From assembly GCA_003194525.1 (NCBI GenBank), contig NBIV01000486.1, positions 1 through 25,001 of the forward strand: a stretch of 25,001 nt of DNA, read 5' to 3'. The notes beneath the pieces are model-generated. The model was not told the DNA's origin. It searched no databases and saw nothing but the letters and a program-made list of their open reading frames with translations. Below are positions 1 through 9,469 of the stretch, piece after piece. The translations under genes and the position numbers were made by a program. The first letter of the stretch is position 1; every line of letters starts with the position of its first letter. The stretch is from Gracilariopsis chorda (lineage: Eukaryota > Rhodophyta > Florideophyceae > Gracilariales > Gracilariaceae).

Positions 1-1068
1 GACTCAGAATCCCGTCGCTGCTCTTCAATTTCACAAAACCAAGAACGTCTTCATTGCAAACTTGAATATCTTTGGAGAGTGGAAGCACAATGGTAATCGA
101 CCAGATAGCTTTGCAATTGGCCCTATTCTCCGATCTTTCTACATTCGCAGGGAACTTTACGCAAAACGCACTTTTCTTCATTCCACCCACAAACGAATCC
201 GAACGGTCATTCATGACAAAGGCTCTCGAGATGAGCTGAGCTGTAGGTTTGCTTTGATGCTTGGTACGAACTCCCATATCTTCAATGAGCCGAAATGTTA
301 CACGGTAAAGTCTTCCAGCGTTCTTTAGGCTTGCAAGCACACCATCTCTGTCGTAAAACAACCTCTGCAAATATGCCAGCTCAACGTACGAAATAGCCGC
401 TAGCTGTCTATCGTGCGCTTTATCTTCACTTTGCACATGTCAAAAGTCCTCATCCTCATCAGCAATGGTATCACTTCCTTCGGCGACTGGTGCTGGTAAT
501 AGATCAAAATCGTCTGCTTCATCTTCTTCTTCTTTAGTGATCTGATGGTGGCGATTGGTGTCTTCAATCGGTTGTTCGGAACTGTAACCCATCTGCAAGG
601 TGCGTTCCGAGAAATCTACAGTACATTCGAAACAGGGTTTATTGCATAGTGGGCGTCGGGTTTGCAAGAAAAGATTGGTGAGCAAGAAGAATCCTAGCAC
701 CCCACCATGGTGCAAGAGCAGCACCACATGCAAACATTTGGTGATCGTGCTCAACTAATATGAAGCGGGCAGCACGTAGCCAATGAAGACAATGTGCCCG
801 AATAGCAACCTTCTCCGTCTAAAACAAGAAAGAAAGAAGGGCTCTCACTCTGTGCAGCGCATGAAGTCCTAGAAATAGATCCCACCGAAGTCTCTCGCAC
901 AAACGCCTGAAGCAAAGCAAAGCCCGCCAAATACGCAGCAATCACGGAGTGAACATCTCCATTCGCGCCATCAATCAACGTGCGTTTCAAACCATCACTG
1001 ATCATGGTTAGCTGAGCTGCGCTCTGAGTACACTCGGCGTTAATAGCAACAGAAAAATCTTCATACAC
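1..1068 (-). pseudogene. TTC27/Emw1-like TPR-protein relic, 3' end outside the window
   Basis: The minus strand carries pieces of one protein in successive frames. The first piece (about 1065-790) contains an FVRETS segment and an LVLDGEGCYSGT segment. The second (about 780-600) has LAPWWGARILLAHQ. The third (about 600-443) is an acidic linker ending DEDEDF. After an in-frame TGA (440-442) the same frame stays open to position 1 and contains SYVELAYLQRLFYDR and GVRTKHQSKPTAQL. The order of LDGExxY, PWWxxR..HQ and GxRTKxQ..AQL matches the N-terminal half of TTC27/Emw1 TPR proteins, known from memory of the family. Defects seen are a frameshift near 785, an in-frame TAA (639-641), a frameshift near 600 and the TGA. 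No ATG is evident at the 5' end. It is probably a pseudogene; the alternative is a spliced gene, but no convincing splice sites were found. No function is claimed for this copy. Confidence 0.55.
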
Positions 1069-1879
1069 GTCGTCAGATTATTTCAAGCGTGATTCGAGAC
1101 AGAAAACAGATCATAATTGAACGGTGATCACAACTGCAGCGTGGGGTCGAATGGTATGAAAGCGTGTCAATTATCTCTTGTCAAAGCTCGCGTACAAAGG
1201 CTGCAAGCGACACATTGGTGCAGATGGGAAGAGGAGCCATATGGACCACGGCGATGACTTCCTGTGATGCTGCTGCCTAAGGCACAGTAGTGGCAAGGGC
1301 ACGTCCGGCGTCATGGACCAGAACCCGTGACCTAGTTGACGTATGAGGATACAAGCGAAGGCGTAGATAAAAGCAGCTCACACATGGCGTATCGATATGT
1401 CACCGAGCGTACGAGACACGCAGCAGCGTCAGGACGCTGTCGCAGGCCCTTCAAAATCCTTTGACAAAGCAGACTCTGCTTACCAGAGTGCACCTCACGT
1501 AAGGTGCTCAGATCAACCTGCAAACTACAGTCAGCGGAAAACCATCATGCCCGGAATGCGTCTTGCAAAGCAGAGACGTAAATTTTGGGAAGTCCGTGAC
1601 TAGAAATTATTTGAGTTTGACAACTAAAGCAAAAACTTGGCAAATATTTGCAGTTTTTGAGTAGGTTTTACTTCACGTTGGCAGCTTCATGTGATGCCTG
1701 TTTCCTTTGCATTGCAAGCAATGTAGCTTTCGTGTCAGTGCCGTTTTTGATGAATACAGTCAATGGGGTTGCAGAAATTGTGTCTACTTTGCTACTTTTT
1801 GGCCAAAAGTTTGACAAAAAGGACGTGGACATTGTCACGGAAAACCTTTTTACACAGGTCCGTGACGTCTCCCGAGCGG
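1069..1879. other. Intergenic, no gene recognised
   Basis: Short frames on both strands overlap each other and none resembles a known family. The stretch 1648-1899 (plus) is open for 83 codons and lies just upstream of the integrase relic, so it may be decayed retroelement sequence. I could not align it to integrase. Confidence 0.4.
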
Positions 1880-2251
1880 AAAACATTTTTGGAATATGAG
1901 TTTCGCGGGGGTCCAACGTAGATTCTTCTCTCAGACAATGGCGAGCAATTTGTTATGTCCTTCTTACACGACGTATGCAGAATACTGGGCGTCAGGAACG
2001 TCGTTGAACACGACTTACCATCCTCCGTCTAACGGACACGTAGAGTAAGTACAACCCCACAATCTTAGCCGCACTAGAAGCACTACATTGCAGACCATCC
2101 AAAAGACTGGGACCTATATACAGATACAATTTGTTATGCATACAATATGCAAATACATTCAACAGCCACATTGGCACCATTTGAGCTGGTACTATCACAG
2201 CACTCGCTGACATTGCCGATAGAGATTGATTCGCAGGCTAATGAAAAATGA
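1880..2251 (+). pseudogene. Ty3/Gypsy integrase relic (core and C-terminal part)
   Basis: Three fragments in shifted frames follow the order of a retroelement integrase core. ILLSDNGEQF (1922-1951) carries the second catalytic Asp of the DDE triad. TTYHPPSNGHVE follows at about 2010-2045, the usual HPxxNGxxE motif with the catalytic Glu. The third fragment, IADHPKDWDLYTD through LAPFELVLSQH (about 2089-2210), is typical of the region after the core. An in-frame TAG (1919-1921) precedes SDNG, and frameshifts separate the pieces. The frame ends in TGA at 2249-2251. Integrase inserts element cDNA into chromosomes; this copy cannot be functional. It does not belong to the element at the right end, whose integrase begins near 24.6 kb. 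Confidence 0.75.
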
Positions 2252-2533
2252 GGAGGAGCTTAGAGGCGTTCCATGAGTTGACGAAACTCTGAAACTCGAA
2301 ATCACAGCCGAATTTAACTGTCAGCTTCTTGAACAGTAATGGTCCTGGTCAACGACGCCTGTATATCAAACTGATGAGGTTGCAGAGAGCATGCAACTCT
2401 GTTGGCTTCACGTCGTCACCACTTGCGGCGACTACAAACCTTCACACTCCCTTGGCCTTATCTACATTTTCCATACCATACGGCTGCTTGCTTCCTCTAC
2501 AGCAAATGCTGCGACCTATAACGCTTTATCTGG

Positions 2534-3780
2534 ATGTACTCCAGTTCCCGCCAAACACTCTATGACACCATCAAGGGCCGTCGTAGACGACGACAACATG
2601 AACATATCAAAAGTTTTGTACTTTTGTATCTCTTACACTTATGGGATGCGGAGCATTCTAGTAGGAGCATCCGAACAGTCATTTGTCGTCCACCATTTTC
2701 CCCAGTTCAACACATTGGAAGCATTTCCGACTTCGCTTTCAAGAGAATGTACCGCGTCTCAAAGTTTCAGTTCACGCTACTTTCGTCGAGTTTGCGTCAG
2801 CAATTGCAAAGAAAGCAACGCAAAAATTGTCATGTATCTGCTGCAGTAAGCATCGAAGTGATGCTTTTCGTCACTCTACGAATCCTGGCCGGAGGAAGCT
2901 ATTTCGACATTGGATGGCCGTACGGCATAGGAACTACAACTCTTTATTCCTTATTTCAGGAATCACTGTTCGCTCTCAAGAACTGTCTAACTCCAATACG
3001 CTTCCCACAATCCAAAAGAGAATGCAAAGTGAATGCTAACATGTTTTGCAAACTGCAAAAATAGTCCTCTTTGTGGCATTATTGCAGCGTTAGATGGAAT
3101 TGCCATCGAAGTTCAGAAACCTCGTCTATGTGACGCTCCTGATCCACGCAAGTTCTACAATCGAAAAGGATTTTTTGCTTTATGCGTACAGGCCGCCGTA
3201 CAGGGAGACTATCGGTTTTGCTTTGTTTCATCCACGCATTCTGGAGGCACTCATGATGCGACAGCTTTTTTCCGCAACGAAACTTTACCAACTGCTGAAA
3301 GGTTGTACTCTGCCGGACTGGGCCGCAGTCGTCGCTGATGATGCGTACAGCAACGAGGGTAGAGTGCTTTCACCGTACGCTGGAAAGCGGTTGACGCAGA
3401 AGGAAGACACTATTAACGCGTACCATTCCTCTTGTCACATAATAGTGGAACAGGCTTTTCGGTATGCTTGTCAGCAGATTCGGTATCTTTTGGTCTGCAG
3501 TAAGGTATCCCTTGTGAAAAGTACCTCTGATCATCTTAGTGACTTGCCAGCTGCATAATTTCATTATTGATAATGCAGATGATACTCTGTTTGAATAGAT
3601 CCCAAGCCACGAAGAAAACCATGTACACAGGTTCCCGGCTGTCAATTTTCAAGACGCGCTTCACATGGAACGTGACAGCTTGAGGTCCTGAAATCGGTCT
3701 CGTCAATCTTCAACGCTTCGCGAGAATGTCGCTGAACAACTGCACAGAATGGGGTTCTTACGACGAAGAATCGGCGGGAG
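2534..3780 (+). pseudogene. PIF/Harbinger-type DDE transposase relic
   Basis: Four frame segments make up a Harbinger (DDE_Tnp_4) transposase. The first (2534-3064) has the N-terminal helical region with VTLRILAGGSYFDIGWPYGI. The second (3033-3338) has ALDGIAIEVQKP (first catalytic Asp), YNRKGFFALCVQA and SGGTHDATAFF (second Asp). The third (about 3280-3540) has VVADDAYS and HIIVEQAFRYACQQIRYLL, with the catalytic Glu. The fourth (from about 3548) begins LHNFIIDNADD and ends with a basic tail around ENVAEQLHRMGFLRRR, typical of the C-terminus. Defects are three frameshifts plus in-frame TAG (3596-3598) and TGA (3689-3691). In life the protein cuts and pastes a DNA transposon with its Myb-like partner, which I did not find; nor did I find terminal inverted repeats. 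It abuts the peptidyl-tRNA hydrolase fragment directly. Confidence 0.8.
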
Positions 3781-3786
3781 AGCAGC

Positions 3787-4458
3787 GTGCAAGGAGACAT
3801 AGCGCACTTTCATCTGCACGACAGCAGAGTGATGCTGCTCAAACCATGCACGTTTATGAACTCCTCCGGTCGCGCAGTACGCGCCGCTCTTAAGTACATG
3901 GACGCTCTTGTCGCAGCTCTGCTGGTTGTGACAGACGATATATCGCTTGATCTGGGAGAAATTAAACTACCAGTGAAAGGCAGTGCCGGTGGGCATAATG
4001 GGCTGAAGAGTACACAACAATGTGTTGGCGGTATGAACTACGCTAGGCTACGAATTGGCGTTGGTTCTCCGAGTGGTAGAGCAGAAGATTGGGCCGAATT
4101 CGTTCTTGGATCCATTTCGCAATTAGAGAAGCAGGTTTTGGAAAAAGTGGAATGGGATGTGATGGAAGCCGTTGACTACGGGGTAGACGAAACAAGCATC
4201 GAAAAAGGTTCAGACTCAGATTGCGGTGGCCAAGCAAGGGAGACGAAATCATTGCTGACAACGAGTGGTTTTTGTCACTGCTTGAGTGGACATGTGTTCT
4301 TATTCAACGTTAAAACTGAAGGGGGACGCTCTAAATCAATACTTGAAGCGTTAATGTGTCAGCGACATAAACTCTTCAGAGACAAGGATAAAAAAATGAA
4401 ACGCGGGTTAAAGGAATTGTACCAGCGCTTCAAGAATTGTTCTTCTTGGCATGGTTGA
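3787..4458 (+). pseudogene. Peptidyl-tRNA hydrolase, 5'-truncated
   Basis: The family releases peptides from prematurely dropped peptidyl-tRNAs. Visible motifs in order are LLKPCTFMNSSG (substrate-contacting Asn), VVTDDISLDLG (Asp that orients the catalytic His), GSAGGHNGLKS and YARLRIGVGSPSG, all about residues 20-110 of the open frame. The N-terminal segment with GLGNPG and the catalytic His of the HNVG motif is absent; in its place is the tail of the Harbinger transposase. The frame opens with GTG at 3787, with a stop in frame at 3733-3735, and no ATG fits. Past about 4190 the frame continues for some 90 residues with no family match. It ends TGA at 4456-4458, eight bases from the end of the convergent GalT frame. 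This is a fragment that cannot make an active enzyme as it stands; an upstream exon lying elsewhere is possible but unsupported. Confidence 0.8.
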
Positions 4459-4465
4459 AATGAAT

Positions 4466-5345
4466 TTACGAACAGTCGCGAAGTCGGGCTGCAGCTTGTT
4501 CCGCGGTAAGATCTCTCTGCGAATGGCCAAGCATCTCAAATCCAACCATGAAATTTCTAACGGTAGCGCTTCGAAGAAGTGGGCGATAAAAGTGCGTTTG
4601 GAAATGCGCATATTCATTCTTACTTGGGTCTGTACCATTGTTGGTAGGCGCTTGATGAATACCCATTGAGTACGGGAACAAAGTGGTGAAAAGATTGTCA
4701 TAGCGTGCGCACACGCGACCGTAGATGTTGGCCAAATCCAGTTGCATGGCGTCGGTAAAGTTGACGAGGCAGGGTACTCTCACTTTGCTTATGACCATGA
4801 CCTCGAAGGGCCAAGTAGCCCACAATGGGACAACGGCGAGGAAAGTCTCATTCTGACATACGATACGTTCCTTTGCTTCCATTTCGAGTTTGACGTAGTC
4901 CTTCAACATGTGGGTTCCCTTCTTAATCTGATAGGCTTTGAGATTAGCGAGTGCGATGCGCGGCTCTTCTGGAACGAACTCAGATGCGTAGATCTGACCG
5001 TGAGGATGAGGATTGGAGCATCCCATCATCTGTCCCTTGTTCTAGAATATCTTCACGTGCCCGATGTAATCGAGCTTGGAGAGGCTGTCATACTCCTCAA
5101 CCCAGGCATCAACAACGGCTTTGATCTCCTTGACGGTCATTACAGCGACAGTTAGGTTGACCTTCGAGGAGAAGCAGACAACGCAACATTTTCCACGCAC
5201 AGCTTTGGCTACGAGAGGATCGTTGTTCTCAACGCTGCCAACCTCACCGTATGGGGTGTCCGCCAATGAAGCCTGGAAATCATTGTCGAAGACAATGGTA
5301 GGGTCGTACTCGGGGTTCGCACATTCAGTAAACTGCTGGGTGGAA
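4466..5345 (-). pseudogene. galT: Galactose-1-phosphate uridylyltransferase, 5'-truncated, one in-frame TAG
   Basis: GalT swaps UMP between UDP-glucose and galactose-1-phosphate in the Leloir pathway. The frame reads NPEYDPTIVFDNDF, DPLVAKAVRGKC and VDAWVEEY, then after the stop NKGQMMGCSNPHPHGQ. The HPH triad holds the nucleophilic His. Later come PLWATWPFEVM, HFYRPLLRSATVRNFMVGFEML and DLTAEQAAARLR. The conservation is near complete from the middle of the enzyme to close to its C-terminus. A TAG (5042-5044) sits exactly where the family has Glu in FENKG, with the frame unchanged on both sides. The roughly 50-residue N-terminus (HRRxNPL and the zinc CxxC) is missing upstream of about 5345. 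A pyrimidine-rich CCCAG lies just there and could be an acceptor, but no upstream exon was found. The frame stops with TAA at 4466-4468, tail to tail with the hydrolase fragment. Confidence 0.88.
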
Positions 5346-5811
5346 ATCGAGAAAAAAGCCCTCAAATCTCACGCACAAAACGTACGAAAGAAACAGCAAG
5401 AAGAACTCAGTGAAATGCGCTTGGGGAGAGTGATCTCGGGAAATGTAGAAAACAGAAACTGCATGCAAGAGAACAAGTGGTGACAGTGTTTACGGCTTGA
5501 GCGCCATCACATCTTCACATGAGTACATGTATGTGAAGCAGTTGATCCAGACTGAGAGAACCCCCCGAAGACCCGAAGAAAACAGACGATGGTTATACAG
5601 AAAACGAGAAATGTATTTGTTAGTGGGTATATTATTACGGCAAGAGAAACAAGATAACGCGACAGCCAGAGGTGTATAGTACTGGAGGCAGATGATGAAA
5701 GGATGTAGATATGGAAGGTACAAAAGCCCACCATAACCATGCGAGCAATCGACATGGAGGCGGTAAGAACAGGCAAAAGAGAAAAAAGCTGAGACGGTGG
5801 TAAGAGGAAAA
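5346..5811. other. Intergenic, no gene recognised
   Basis: The missing GalT N-terminus would be expected here on the minus strand, but I found none of its motifs. The plus strand is purine-rich between 5370 and 5480. A hairpin with perfect 8-bp arms (CTTCACAT 5513-5520, ATGTGAAG 5531-5538) is present. Confidence 0.4.
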
Positions 5812-6283
5812 TTAAACAATACGCTGGTAACTTCTGGTGCGAGTAAGAGTGGACTCCAAAACGTCCTTTAGACTAACCAGAAATCCACCGAGTTCAGTGA
5901 CAATAATAACAGACCACTTGAGCCAGTTCGAAGCCGTTCGAAGAGATGCAACCATGTTCGCTCTGGTGCATGCAGTTGTTTCTCCCACTATGTGTGGAAC
6001 AAAGTTCTCTTGCTTCAGTTTCAGCTTGAACGTATCCATTCCAAGCATCGCCGCCACGAGCGGAGATGCGAGCTTCAACAATGCTCTTGAGTGCAAAATT
6101 TACCAGAAGACGATCGAGCTGGGCCTTGATCCTTTTGCGATACACGGGACGGGGGGGATGTCTCTCATGCTCGAATAGTGAGGCGAGACAGGAGGTGCAC
6201 AACGTGTGGCCGCACGGTGCAACGCGGGGTATGATGAATTCGGTGAGACATACAGGACAATCCAAGGGTAAGGAGGGATTCAA
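5812..6283 (-). pseudogene. RING-finger protein relic with degenerate zinc site
   Basis: RING domains bind two zinc ions and usually recruit E2 enzymes for ubiquitin transfer. The N-terminal 52 residues show CPVC (9-12), PCGH (23-26) and CTSC (29-32), six ligands of a C3HC4 RING. The final CPxC reads RPVY (45-48), so both last cysteines are lost, and a C7 tract encodes the adjacent residues. The helix that follows, KAQLDRLLVNFALKSIVE, is typical of the segment after TRIM/RNF-type RINGs. There is no ATG: the frame begins at a TTG shortly after a TAA. Near 5900-6000 the coding signal moves to another frame (WLKWSVIIVTELGGFLVSL, ending YQRIV and TAA at 5812), suggesting a frameshift and a hydrophobic C-terminus. 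Probably a pseudogene. Confidence 0.65.
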
Positions 6284-6608
6284 TGCTTAGTGAGAGGTGG
6301 GTGGTTATTGTGGTTTTAGGTCGCTGTTCCAAACGTTGACATTGCGACGAAGACGTCTTCTGGCGCGTCGGGCGCCGAGAGTTGCGCCCAATGCAAAGCA
6401 GCCGGGTGAAGCCAGGGTGGGCGCCACGGCGTTGCACTTTCCCATGATGAAGTGCCAATAGACTTGGGGAAGAAACTCTAATGTCGACAGGGCAGCACTA
6501 GAAGGCTGCCTGCCGAAGCAAGGCGGCCGCATCGAGCGCTCTGCCCATGGTGGCAGCTTTTTGTCTGCATAGATGATATTACACAGCTCAAAACCCCAGC
6601 TTGTTCTG
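6284..6608. other. Intergenic, no gene recognised
   Basis: One minus-strand frame of 108 codons (6305-6631) covers this stretch, but its composition is basic and it matches no family I know. It may be further decayed helicase sequence. Confidence 0.35.
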
Positions 6609-6890
6609 CTATTGCAGAGGTACTTGGTCATATTCTATTGGCCGAATCAGCATGACGCGTACACGTGTCCACAGCACGCTTACATACCAATGAACTCGAA
6701 AGCCCTTCGTCGTCTTCTTCGTCTCTTCGTCTTCTTCGTCTTCTTCTTCCGCCAGTCTTTGTTCGTGGGCCTGTGCGCAGTTGGAGATATGAAGCACTCT
6801 AGCACAATATGCGCAGCTCTCAGCGTGCTTCTCTCCATCTTCGCATTGCTCTAGTACCGGATCATTCGCCTGCAGCTCCCTGCGTTACAG
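6609..6890 (-). pseudogene. Possible tail of the RecQ-like helicase (zinc-binding region)
   Basis: On the minus strand a frame contains QCEDGEKHAESCAYC followed by an acidic run encoded by a CTTCGT-like simple repeat (about 6705-6750). The spaced cysteines resemble the zinc-binding region that follows the helicase domains in RecQ proteins, and the distance from the upstream helicase piece is about right for the missing second helicase domain. The intervening 7185-6890 gave no clear helicase motif. This assignment is weak. Confidence 0.25.
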
Positions 6891-7185
6891 TCAGCCCCCC
6901 TCGCAGATGAAATATCGTTTCTAGCGCCTCCACTCGTCCTGGCACTCGGTGCCATTGTGCAACGAAGCCTGCCACCAATTTGTTTCATTCCGCTGGTCAT
7001 TTATCCCTCGCTCAGTGCATGTGTGCTTGCAGTTGCTCAACTGCTTTGCCTGTTCCTGCTAACTGCTCTTGTCATATGCTCCTCCAAAACCGACTTTGTT
7101 GGTGCATGCATTACATCACTGTTCTTGTTCATACTGGATGCTGTTGTACACTCTCGTTCATCACATGTTTTGTTGTTTAAAGTAC

Positions 7186-8203
7186 TCAAAAGTACGCTTC
7201 CCTCACTAACATTTGCGATTGCAATGACGTACTTTGCGATAATATCAGGAGTGGACGATCGCGGGGCGGCACGGTGGAACTGAGCAGTACACGGGGTATA
7301 TGGGGGGGGTACCATGGAGAGCGCATTGTGGATGTGAGCAAGGGATGGGCGAAAGTGTTGCCATAACAGAAAAAAGTGCACTTCATCCACCACGATGCGG
7401 GCCAGTTTTTGTTTGTGCAACAAGCGTTGAAGCAGGGAGTTGAAAGAGGCGGAGTCAAGCAATTCAACTGACAATATATAGACATCCGCAAATGTTTCCG
7501 TGCCGTGCAGGGATGTGCTGCTCTGAAGCTGAAAGGCTGCCGCACGTTGTTCGTACTCCGTAAGGAGGGCTTTGGGAGGAACGATAATGATGGAGGAATA
7601 TGAGCCCTTCTCCATGTACATCGGAAGCAGTACAGACAATGTTTTCCCGGAGGCGGTCGGAGTGAGCACAAGCATGTTTCCCCGCTTTTCAAACACGGAC
7701 ACCGTAACGGTAAACTGCGTAGGTGATTTAAACACTCAGGAGCGATCGGCAAGCATTTGTCGGAGTGCGTTGAGAAACGTGCCGAGTCTGTGTTCGTAAT
7801 TGAGCGGTGGGGGTGTATAGAGCGATGCACCACCTCTTGGGAGCTCGGATGGTGTTGGGCGGTTGTAGAGTAGGGAGGATGAGCGGGCCAGGGGTGCAAA
7901 CACGTCGTTGGGCGGTTTGTAAGGGCGGTGCAGAGGTGAAATGGGTTGTGATCTGGGAATGGGGCGCTTGGCCGGAGGGGTGGTGCTCTGGTTTTGAGTA
8001 GTGTCACGGGAATAGCGCTTCTTTGCGGCGTGTTTGTTCAAATTGAGTAGTGAGTGCCATTTGGTGGACCATTCTTTGTACTTGTTGAGTTCAGTGTGTT
8101 CCGTCCATAACAAGAAGCGGAACACACGGAGCACTACGAAGACCAATAGGTAGCTGCTCAACAAACGGCACATTTGAAACAAGGGGTCCTTCCGACGTGC
8201 CAT
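7186..8203 (-). pseudogene. RecQ-like DEAD/DEVH helicase relic
   Basis: From an ATG at 8201-8203 the minus frame gives a hydrophobic N-terminal stretch, then a basic Pro-rich linker, then the first RecA-like domain. The Walker A equivalent is LTPTASGKT (about 7630-7680). IIIVPPKALLTEYEQRAAAF resembles motif Ia. VDEVH (7377-7391) is motif II, and LLWQHFRPSL resembles the aromatic loop of RecQ. Two lesions are visible: an in-frame TGA (7736-7738) between linker and helicase domain, and a shift at a run of eight G (7302-7309, C8 on the coding strand). After that run the motif III-like SSTVPP lies in another frame, which ends at 7186. The second helicase domain is not recognisable. RecQ-like helicases of this kind occur as multicopy, often subtelomeric, genes in fungi. 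This copy sits 22 bases downstream of a gag relic on the same strand. Confidence 0.65.
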
Positions 8204-8222
8204 ACTTTGGTTGGGAAGGACC
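8185..8222. repeat. 9-bp inverted repeat at the gag/helicase boundary
   Basis: GGTCCTTCC (8185-8193) and GGAAGGACC (8214-8222) are perfect inverted copies separated by 20 bases. The start codon of the helicase frame lies inside the loop, and the gag frame ends three bases beyond the right arm. Confidence 0.75.
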
Positions 8223-8224
8223 GT

Positions 8225-9072
8225 TTAGTTTTCCTCGCTATAAGACCCTATGTTTTCGGCGTCAGCTAATGCAGCAACCACGTTTGCAACGGCATCACAA
8301 GAGTACTTATTCCTTGAGCGACGTTTATACGGACGACATCCAGGTTCGTGGCACGTGAAACAGGCGTGGTTTTGATTTCTTCCAGGCGTCGCTTGGAGCG
8401 CGCACTTTGACGAACGTTAGTGTTCCCGATGTCCATTGGTTCGGGAGGTTCATTGTTTGAAGAGCCGCCGGCATTACTGCCACCAGATGAGCCCGCATGA
8501 CTGCCACTAAATGATCCACCAAGAATGAGACACGAAAAGGCGGCTTTAACGCGCATGGCAATTTTTGTGGCTTCTTCGAAGTCGAAACAGTTTCCCTTAC
8601 AAACTTCGAATTGAATTTTAGGGCCCAGCCCAATTAAAAACTTGTCCCATTTCTCACTGGAAGTCATGTCTGGCACCGTCAAAACAATATTCCGAAAGCG
8701 TGAAAGATAGTCTGCAACACTTCCGGTTTGTTTACAGGATCGAAGAGAGTCTCTTGGTTGGCGTTCATGATTCTCTGGCACAAATTCACGTTTGATAGCT
8801 TCGGTAAACTCCGTCCACGTCTGAGGCACAGTATTAGCCTTCAAGACTGTGTACCACCAAATTGCGGCCGTGTCTGTGAGCAATGTAGTCTCAAAAGATA
8901 TTCGATTCTCGTCACTCAGTATAATGTTTCCATTAGCAAGCTAAACGAGATTGAAATATTGATCTACTTTGTACAGCCAAGTGTTAACAATGAGAAAATC
9001 TCTATTGCCACTGAACACTTCCGGCTTATTCGGTTTCAGATTGATCGGCCCAGCGTTGGTTGCAGCGGCCAT
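8225..9072 (-). pseudogene. Ty3/Gypsy-type gag relic
   Basis: Gag is the retroelement capsid/nucleocapsid protein. From ATG 9070-9072 the frame has KPEVFSGNRDFLIVNTWLY, then an in-frame TAG (8941-8943). After it come DTAAIWWYTVL, WTEFTEAIKREFVPENH, VADYLSRFRNIVL and KFLIGLGPKIQFEV, the usual retrotransposon gag core. A Gly/Ser-rich linker (about 8450-8525) follows. The zinc-knuckle-like CFTCHEPGC is then found in the neighbouring frame, ending at TAA 8225-8227, so a frameshift lies near 8380. The knuckle is CX2CX4C rather than the usual CX2CX4HX4C. No protease, RT or integrase follows: the next thing downstream is the helicase relic. Confidence 0.8.
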
Positions 9073-9179
9073 ATTGACAAATGCACAGCGATTGCTATCA
9101 GTTCAACAAGGGATGTAAGGTAATGGCAACTGGGTCGATGGCCCTTTTTACTGAGCCTCTACTGCTCTGTTGTGGGCTC

Positions 9180-9186
9180 TTAAATA
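9180..9186 (-). promoter_or_regulatory. TATA-like box upstream of the gag relic
   Basis: TATTTAA on the minus strand, followed by AGAGCCC, about 108 bases upstream of the gag ATG. The position suits an LTR promoter, but LTR borders and primer-binding site were not identified in 9073-9469. Confidence 0.4.
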
Positions 9187-9469
9187 CGCCCCCATACCTA
9201 TCCCTTCGCGCTCGTTCGCATATCGTCAACACAGTCCTAATTACGCGACCGTTTTCATCACTGTGTCAGCGCCCCTTTGAAGGCATTCGAAACTGCTCTG
9301 TTGCATCTAGGGTGTTCCTGAGAATATGCCCTACTTCATGTTTGGCCAATTCATTTGTCATCGAGAATCCTTCCGGTACGTATACATTCGACCATTCCAC
9401 GAAGGGAAGCGGGCCACTGATACGTTCCCTTCCAAGAATATGAAATGGTTCGAATTTAACACCTACTCT

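Noticed and set aside
815..890. A minus-strand intron with a good pyrimidine tract and TTTTAG acceptor in the TTC27-like relic
   Set aside because: The pyrimidine tract encodes PSFFLVLD and leads into the LDGExxY motif expected for TTC27, so it is exon; a frameshift just after it explains the change of frame.
6705..6750. A coding acidic protein from the CTTCGT-like repeat
   Set aside because: Simple repeats yield long open frames in several phases; it is used only as weak support for the helicase tail.
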